DNA of 64,000 nt from Acidobacteriota bacterium (GTDB lineage: Bacteria; Acidobacteriota; Terriglobia; Acidiferrales; UBA7541). Where the stretch lies: positions 1 to 64,000 of the forward strand of contig JABCYZ010000009.1 of the NCBI GenBank assembly GCA_013289955.1. Direction: 5' to 3'. This document shows positions 58,589 to 64,000 of this stretch, piece after piece (the stretch's first letter is position 1; each line of letters starts with the position of its first letter). The notes beneath the pieces were generated by a model. It was given only the letters and a program-made list of their open reading frames with translations, ran no database searches and was not told the DNA's origin. Both the position numbers and the translations under genes were made by a program.

Positions 58589-61492
58589 ATGCCTAACTCT
58601 TTCATTTCACAGAGGATCTTTGCTTGCTGCGTACCTGAAACGAGGTCTATATTGGGCGCACTATGTAATACTCGCGGTATTCGAGGGACGGCTTTGCAAG
58701 CTACCCGGTTTGGCCCGTATGAACTGCGTCTCAATTCCCGAGAACTCTATAAATTCGGGACCAAGGTCAAACTCCGTCCTCAACCGTTCCAGGTTTTATC
58801 CCTTTTGCTCGGCCACCCGGGCGATGTCGTTACTCGCGAACAGCTTCGGCAGCAGCTCTGGCCCTCGGATACCTTTGTGGACTTCGAGCACAGCCTGAAC
58901 ACCGCCATCAAAGAGCTTCGCAGCGTTCTGAACGACTCCGCTACGGAATCCCGCTTTATCGAAACCCTCCCGAAGCTCGGCTATCGCTTCATCTTCCCCG
59001 TTGAGCACAGTCAACCAAATGGCCAGCCAAGCCCCGCCGCTCTGGCTCCCGAACCCGAAGCCCTCCCGGAAAAATCTCCGCTTGATGCGCGAACTTCCGC
59101 CTCGGCTCCCCGCGTCGAAAGATGGACTTGGGTGTCGCTTGCTGCCACCGCCGTTCTGGTTTTCGGCATAGCTATGGTCGCCGCCCGGATTGGTGTTTTC
59201 CGTCACTCCTTAAGCGGCGCCACTTCCGCTGCGCTCAAACCCCGCCCCTCGATCGCCGTCCTTGGTTTCAAAAACCTCTCCCGCAAGCCGGACGACGAGT
59301 GGATGTCCACGGCCATGGCGGAGATGTTGGGCGCCGAACTCGCCTCCGGCCAGCAAATCCGCGTGATTCCCAGCGAAAACATCGCTCGCATGAAGCTGGA
59401 TCTGTCTCTCGCTCCGACGGACACCTATGGCCAGGAAACGCTCGGCAAGATTCACAATCATCTCGGCACTGATCTGGTTACGTCCGGCTCCTACCTCGCA
59501 CTTCCCGATGGCTCAGGCACGAAACTCAGAATCGTTCTGGAGGTCCAGGACACCCGCACGGGAGAAACCATCGCGGCGATCACCGAAGACGGAACCGCGT
59601 CCGACCTTCCCCAGCTCATCACAGCTGGCGGAGACAATCTGCGTCACACTCTCGGCATCGGCTCTCTGTCTCCTGCCGCCACGCGCGAAGTACGCGCGTC
59701 CTTCCCCGCTAATTCCGAAGCCGAACGGCTCTACGCCGAAGGGCTGGCCAAACTTCAAGGATTCGACGCGCTCGCTGCCCGAGAGCTCTTTGAAAAGGCC
59801 ATCGCGGCAGATCCCAATCACGCTCTTTCTCACTCGGCACTGGCCGACACCCTGTCCCATCTCGGCTACGATCTCAACGCCCAGGCGGAAGCCAAGAAGG
59901 CCCTCGATCTATCCTCGAATCTCTCGCGTGAAGATAAACTTTCGATCGAAGGCCGCTTTCGCGAACTGACGCATGACCGTGACGGAGCCGCCGAGGTTTA
60001 TCGCACTCTCCACAATTTCTTTCCCGACAATCTCGACTACGGCCTGCGCTTCGCCCGCGCACAATATCTCGCAAATCACCCGAACGACGCTCTCGATACG
60101 GTCGCCGTTCTCAGAAGGCTCCCGGCACCCATGGGCTCCGATCCCCGGATTGACCTCGTCGAATTCCACGCCGCAGAGCGCCTCGGTGACATGAAGCGCA
60201 GTCAAAAGGCAGCCGCTGCAGCCATTGCCCGCGCCAGAACGCTCGGCAGCGGTCTCCTCCTGGCCGGTTCGCTCACAGCCGAATCCTGGGCCTGGTCGAA
60301 TCTCGGTGAATTCGATAAAGCCATCGACGACCAATCCCAAGGCCGCAATCTCTATGCCGCCGCTGGCGACACTTATGAAGCTGCCGTCGCTGACAACGGC
60401 ATCGGCATGTTCCAAAGAAACAAGGGAGACCTGATCGAGTCCCGGAAATCACTCGAAGCTGCTCTTGCCGAGTTCCGTCGTTCCGGCGCCGAATGGGACA
60501 TCGCTTCGTGCTCCAACCATCTCGGCGAACTCTTTCAGGAAATGGGCGACCTGGGCCAGGCCAGATCCCATCTGGAAGAAGCTCTTCAGATTCAGCGCTC
60601 GCTAGGCGACAAACGCGGCGTCGCTGCGGACCTCGATAATTTGAGCAACGTTGAGCTAAGCGCCGGCCGATTGTCGATTGCAAGAAAGATGAAAGAGGAG
60701 GCGCTCGGAGATTTCCGTGAAATTGGCGACAAGCACGGCGAATCCATAACACTTGTCAATTTGGGAGAGGTCCTTTATCAGCAAGGCGAACTGGCGGCTG
60801 CAAAAGATACGTATTCAGAGGCCATCGCCATCGAGAAAGCCACCTCCCACAAGAGCAGTCTCGCCTACTCGCTCGTCGGTCTCGCGGAGGTAGAGACCGC
60901 CGAGGACCAGCTCAGCGATGCCTTCAGATCCACCGAGGAATCCATGACCCTTCGCGAACAGACAAAGGAAGAAGTTCACTCCGCCGAGGGCGACGTCCAG
61001 CTCGCCATCATCGCCGTCGAACAAGGCAAGCCCGGCGACGCGGAATCGTTCGCGCGAAAAGCACTCACCATTTTCGAGCAGCACAAGTCTCCCAGTTCGG
61101 CTTCCATCGCTGATTCCGTGCTGGCCCGTTCGCTTCTTGCCCAGGGAAAGGTAAGCGAAGCCCGCGCCGCTGCCGATCGCGCTGCCGCTCTCGCGCATCA
61201 AGGCAGCGACCGCATGATCCTGATGACAGCCGGCTTTGCCGAAGCCGAAGTCGACACCGGCGCCGGCAAAGCCGCCGACGCGGAACGCCATTTGAGCGCC
61301 CTGGACGATCAAGCCCGACGCGATGGCTACGCGGCCTTTGAACTTGAAGCCCGTCTTCTGCTGGCAAAAGCCGAAATCGAGTCCGGCAAGCGCGACGCCG
61401 CCCGGGCCTACCTCGAGAAACTTGAGACCGACGCCCGCAAGAAAGGCTTTCTTCTCATCGCGAGAAAAGCCGGAGCAGCGCGACACCGTTAA
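58589..61492 (+). CDS. Membrane-anchored winged-helix regulator with TolB-like and TPR domains
   Basis: The protein has 967 residues from ATG 58589; a TTG at 58694 with GAGGGA five bases upstream would begin just before the winged helix and is a fair alternative. The winged helix runs from about 40 to 140 (TRFGPYELRLNSRELYKFGT, REQLRQQLWPSDTFVDFEHS, RFIETLPKLGYRFIFP). A membrane helix lies at about 190-209. The TolB-like domain (IAVLGFKNLSRKPDDEWMST, SGSYLALPDGSGTKLRIVLE) and some 10-12 TPRs are outside. Later TPRs have the GDLGQARSHLEEALQIQRSL, tetratricopeptide/kinesin-light-chain style. It is a third, more distant paralog of the two regulators at 5-12 kb. Confidence 0.86.
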   Translation: MPNSFISQRIFACCVPETRSILGALCNTRGIRGTALQATRFGPYELRLNSRELYKFGTKVKLRPQPFQVLSLLLGHPGDVVTREQLRQQLWPSDTFVDFEHSLNTAIKELRSVLNDSATESRFIETLPKLGYRFIFPVEHSQPNGQPSPAALAPEPEALPEKSPLDARTSASAPRVERWTWVSLAATAVLVFGIAMVAARIGVFRHSLSGATSAALKPRPSIAVLGFKNLSRKPDDEWMSTAMAEMLGAELASGQQIRVIPSENIARMKLDLSLAPTDTYGQETLGKIHNHLGTDLVTSGSYLALPDGSGTKLRIVLEVQDTRTGETIAAITEDGTASDLPQLITAGGDNLRHTLGIGSLSPAATREVRASFPANSEAERLYAEGLAKLQGFDALAARELFEKAIAADPNHALSHSALADTLSHLGYDLNAQAEAKKALDLSSNLSREDKLSIEGRFRELTHDRDGAAEVYRTLHNFFPDNLDYGLRFARAQYLANHPNDALDTVAVLRRLPAPMGSDPRIDLVEFHAAERLGDMKRSQKAAAAAIARARTLGSGLLLAGSLTAESWAWSNLGEFDKAIDDQSQGRNLYAAAGDTYEAAVADNGIGMFQRNKGDLIESRKSLEAALAEFRRSGAEWDIASCSNHLGELFQEMGDLGQARSHLEEALQIQRSLGDKRGVAADLDNLSNVELSAGRLSIARKMKEEALGDFREIGDKHGESITLVNLGEVLYQQGELAAAKDTYSEAIAIEKATSHKSSLAYSLVGLAEVETAEDQLSDAFRSTEESMTLREQTKEEVHSAEGDVQLAIIAVEQGKPGDAESFARKALTIFEQHKSPSSASIADSVLARSLLAQGKVSEARAAADRAAALAHQGSDRMILMTAGFAEAEVDTGAGKAADAERHLSALDDQARRDGYAAFELEARLLLAKAEIESGKRDAARAYLEKLETDARKKGFLLIARKAGAARHR

Positions 61493-61716
61493 CGTGAGGG
61501 GAGCCGGCTGAAAAGGGCTGGTATCCCCTGGCTGGAAAGCCGTCTCTCGCCGGCCGTGCTCTGCCGCGTGCTTGTGCCGGGGGCGGGCCCGGTTCTAGAA
61601 TAGGAATCAGCAGCAGAGGGCACTTTCTTTAGGTCCGCACTCATTCCGCTGCACATACATACGCTTCATGTTTCGTTTGATTTTATTTGAAAGGACTCAT
61701 AGCCCCCGAGAGCCCC

Positions 61717-63084
61717 ATGACCAACCTTGCTGAATTTATAGAAGGTAACCGCGACAGACACCTGGCGGAGCTATGTGAATTTTTGCGAATCCCCAGCGTC
61801 AGCGCGAAAAGCGAACACAAACCGGACATCGAACGCGCGGCTCGCTGGGTCGCGGATAATCTTCGCGCCGCCGGTTTCCAGAAAATCGAAATCGTCCCTA
61901 CCAATCTCCATCCTCTCGTCTATGCCGAATCTCTCGAAGCACCCGGCAAGCCCACTATCCTCTTTTACGGTCACTATGACGTGCAGCCTGCGGAACCGCT
62001 GGACCTCTGGACTTCGCCCGCCTTCGAACCCGCCGTTCGGAACGGCAATCTTTTCGGCCGCGGCACGGCCGATGACAAAGGTCAGGTCCACATCCACCTG
62101 AAAGCGCTCGAATCCATCCAGAAAGTAAACGGAAAGCTGCCCATCAACGTAAAAGTCCTGATCGAAGGCGAGGAGGAAGTCGGAAGCGTCAGCCTCTGGG
62201 ACTACGTGCAGAAGAATAAAGAAAAGCTCAAAGCCGATGCGCTGGTCGTTTCTGACACCTCGATGCTTGCGAAAGGCGTGCCTTCGATCACCTATGGCTT
62301 GCGCGGATTGAATTATTACCAGATCGAACTCACCGGCCCCGCGCGTGACCTCCACTCCGGCGTCTACGGCGGCGCGGTCCCCAATCCGCTGACGATTCTC
62401 GCCGAACTGTTTTCGAAGCTTCACGGCAAGAATTTCCAGGTCAACGTTCCAGGCTTCTACGATAGAGTCGCAAAGATCTCCGCACCCGAACGCAAGGCGC
62501 TGAATGGGTTGCCGTGGAAGAAAAAGGCCTTTGAGGAAGCCGTCGGCGCGCCGGGCTACGCCGGTGAAAAAGGTTTCACCATCGTCGAGCAGCTTTGGAC
62601 GCGGCCAACGCTCGAGCTGAATGGCATTTGGGGCGGCTATCAGGGCGAAGGCGCTAAAACCGTCATTCCGTCGAAAGCCTACGCGAAATTCTCCACGCGT
62701 CTTGTTCCCCATCAGGATCCGCACAAAATCGCGGCCCTCGTCGAAAAACAGATCCGCAAACTTTTGCCGAAAACCGTCAAGTGCAAATTCGACGTGCTCA
62801 GCACCGGCAAGCCGTGGGTCGCTCCGTTTGAAGCGCCGATTTTCAAGATCGCGCAGACCGCTCTCGAAAAGGGTTACGGAAAAAAAGCCGTCTTCATCCG
62901 CGAAGGCGGCTCCATACCCTTCGTCACGCAAATGCACGACACGTTCAAGGTTCCTTGCGTGCTCATCGGCTTCGGCCTCCCGGACGAAAACGCGCATGCT
63001 CCCGACGAACACCTTGCTCTTGAAAATTATTTCGGCGGCATCAAAGCCATCGCCCATTTCTATTCCGGTCTTGCCGCTCTCTAG
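61717..63084 (+). CDS. M20-family metallopeptidase (dipeptidase)
   Basis: The protein has 455 residues from ATG 61717. A TTG at 61687 would extend it by ten residues. The metal ligands are visible: His86 and Asp88 in FYGHYDVQPAEP, Asp119 in GRGTADDKGQ, Glu152-154 in IEGEEEVGS, Asp in VVSDTSM and His near HAPDEHLALENYF. The dimerisation insert (GPARDLHSGVYGGAVPNPLT) is present. This pattern is the CNDP/PepV-like dipeptidase group, which cleaves small peptides in the cytoplasm. No signal peptide is seen. A hairpin terminator follows about 70 bases after the stop. Confidence 0.9.
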   Translation: MTNLAEFIEGNRDRHLAELCEFLRIPSVSAKSEHKPDIERAARWVADNLRAAGFQKIEIVPTNLHPLVYAESLEAPGKPTILFYGHYDVQPAEPLDLWTSPAFEPAVRNGNLFGRGTADDKGQVHIHLKALESIQKVNGKLPINVKVLIEGEEEVGSVSLWDYVQKNKEKLKADALVVSDTSMLAKGVPSITYGLRGLNYYQIELTGPARDLHSGVYGGAVPNPLTILAELFSKLHGKNFQVNVPGFYDRVAKISAPERKALNGLPWKKKAFEEAVGAPGYAGEKGFTIVEQLWTRPTLELNGIWGGYQGEGAKTVIPSKAYAKFSTRLVPHQDPHKIAALVEKQIRKLLPKTVKCKFDVLSTGKPWVAPFEAPIFKIAQTALEKGYGKKAVFIREGGSIPFVTQMHDTFKVPCVLIGFGLPDENAHAPDEHLALENYFGGIKAIAHFYSGLAAL

Positions 63085-63153
63085 TTGCGGGAATTTTTTA
63101 CGCGGCAAGTCGCTCGGAAGCGGCATTCCTGCGGGTTATTCACAAGCGCCTCT

Positions 63154-63192
63154 CAAAAAAGCCGCATTTTTCCGGCCTTTTTTGCTGTTTTT
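63154..63192 (+). terminator. Intrinsic terminator after the M20 peptidase gene
   Basis: CAAAAAAGCCG (63154-63164) pairs with CGGCCTTTTTTG (63173-63184), leaving one bulged base and an eight-base loop. A second T-run follows at 63187-63192. Confidence 0.55.
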
Positions 63193-63329
63193 CCTTGCGT
63201 TCTACTCTCACCTTGGCTATAGTGCGGAACGGCCCGAGTTTTTCCGCAGCAAAACAGGGGTTTTTCGCTCGCGGCCTGCCCCGCTGGTTTCTGGGGTGGA
63301 AAGTAAATACAGGAGGATAAGCAGACTAG

Positions 63330-63623
63330 ATGGCAGCCAAGCCAATGAGCAAGAGCAAGATCGTTTCGCACATCGCCGAGAAAGTGGCCACACCGAAGAA
63401 AACCGCGGCACTCTTTTTTGAAGAGCTTTTCAAGCTCGCGGTCAAGGAAGCCAAGGGCGGCGCCGGCAAGTTCGTGATTCCGGGAATTGGCCGGGTCGTG
63501 AAAGCGCACCGCAAGGCGCGCATGGGCCGCAACCCACAGACGGGCGAAGCGATCAAGATCAAGGCCAAGACCGTAGTTCGCCTGCGCCCGGCGAAGGCGT
63601 TCAAGGACGCCGTCCTGAAGTAG
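63330..63623 (+). CDS. HU/IHF-family DNA-binding protein
   Basis: The protein has 97 residues. The N-terminal helices (SKSKIVSHIAEKVATPKKTA, ALFFEELFKLAVKEAKGGAG) and the saddle strands FVIPGIGRVVKAHRKARMGR, NPQTGEAIKIKA and KTVVRLRPAKAFKDAVL match HU. The arm holds the RNPQTGE motif for DNA bending. AGGAGGA lies about 13 bases before the ATG, so a GC-rich gap separates the ribosome binding site. It stands alone between terminators, the usual arrangement of a highly expressed nucleoid protein. Confidence 0.92.
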   Translation: MAAKPMSKSKIVSHIAEKVATPKKTAALFFEELFKLAVKEAKGGAGKFVIPGIGRVVKAHRKARMGRNPQTGEAIKIKAKTVVRLRPAKAFKDAVLK

Positions 63624-63751
63624 ATTCTCTCTCTCGAGAGGGAATGGGCCCGGACACAGCGCACGAGAATCGGTTGGCGCCCTTTCAAAGAGTCTGCCGG
63701 CCGCCACTTCGGACGGCGCTAGGCGTCTGGGAGGGTGTCCCGGTCAAGTTT

Positions 63752-63792
63752 GCCCTCGATGGGCTGATCGCTCAGTCTATCGAGGGCTTTTT
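63752..63792 (+). terminator. Intrinsic terminator after the HU gene
   Basis: GCCCTCGAT (63752-63760) and ATCGAGGGC (63779-63787) form a perfect nine-base stem. Inside the loop CTGA and TCAG extend the fold. Five T residues follow (63788-63792). It lies about 130 bases past the HU stop. Confidence 0.75.
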
Positions 63793-63884
63793 CGTTCCTC
63801 GAAATGCCAGAATTTTCCCGCGACAGTACGAACGCTTCCAGGAAATTTCGAGTTCGCTCGCGCGAGTCCGCTATTTCCGGGGTC

Positions 63885-64000
63885 TTAAAGCGTCTTTACA
63901 TACGCGATGACGTCCCTGATCTGCTGTTCTTCCAGAACGTCCTTGAAGGGAGGCATGAGCGCATCGCCGTTTTCAATCCAGGTCTTCAGATTGTCGTCGG
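63885..64000 (-). CDS. c-type cytochrome, C-terminal fragment cut by window edge
   Basis: The last 38 codons are visible, reading DDNLKTWIENGDALMPPFKD then VLEEQQIRDVIAYVKTL and TAA (63887-63885). The MPPF with the axial Met and the IRDVIAYVKTL helix are the hallmark end of a small class I cytochrome c. The haem motif and signal peptide lie outside the window. It is convergent with the HU gene. Confidence 0.75.
   Translation of the reverse strand, partial: DDNLKTWIENGDALMPPFKDVLEEQQIRDVIAYVKTL

Noticed and set aside
61771..63126. 451-codon open frame on the minus strand over the M20 peptidase gene
   Set aside because: It mirrors a well-conserved metallopeptidase on the plus strand and has no family features; GC-rich codon bias opens such antisense frames.

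Overview
The window reads as chromosomal DNA of a soil-type member of the Acidobacteriota. Reasons: a VWFA-related protein of the acidobacterial type, a TIGR03118 family protein, three regulators that join a CadC-like winged helix to TPR repeats, Oar-like TonB receptors with carboxypeptidase-regulatory domains, a giant FG-GAP/Ig-repeat secreted protein, and several ECF sigma factors. There is no phage, IS element, CRISPR array, rRNA or tRNA that I can see. The assignment is by gene content only.

Layout. 0-5.3 kb: a ribbon-helix-helix repressor cut by the window edge, an MFS exporter, a Tat-exported ferritin-like protein and a secreted TIGR03118 protein. 5.4-16.1 kb: a regulatory and cell-envelope region with two paralogous winged-helix/TolB-like/TPR regulators, three ECF sigma factors (one with a zinc anti-sigma factor), a VWA protein, small secreted and membrane proteins, and a decayed cupredoxin gene. 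16.3-24 kb: DNA polymerase IV, then an accessory catabolic/detoxification block (TetR with divergent FAD monooxygenase, SDR, YdbC/PdxI-like aldo/keto reductase with divergent TetR, resorcylate-decarboxylase-like amidohydrolase, exonuclease III). 24-34.8 kb: a TonB receptor, then a phosphoketolase shunt set (DeoR regulator, phosphoketolase, acetate kinase, ribose-5-phosphate isomerase) and a secreted alpha/beta hydrolase. 35-40.6 kb: one 1890-residue Ig-repeat protein. 41-47.2 kb: two-component system, TonB receptor and secreted metallophosphoesterase, which look like a phosphorus-scavenging set.

47.4-54.2 kb is the most interesting part: a tight run of SPFH protein with C-terminal zinc ribbons, AdoMet decarboxylase, two zinc-ribbon/DUF4178 proteins, a 61-residue protein, a DUF350 membrane protein, a membrane-anchored spermidine-synthase-like enzyme and an FAD amine-oxidase-like enzyme. 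It has the enzymes to make, transfer and oxidise an aminopropyl compound, tied to membrane-associated proteins of unknown role. MsrPQ (periplasmic methionine sulfoxide repair) follows directly. 56-64 kb: PilZ protein, di-haem cytochrome, a third TPR regulator, M20 peptidase, HU protein and the end of a c-type cytochrome.

Starts were chosen by reading ribosome binding sites and family lengths, and are stated where they differ from the longest open frame. No database search was possible; family names rest on motifs and recall.
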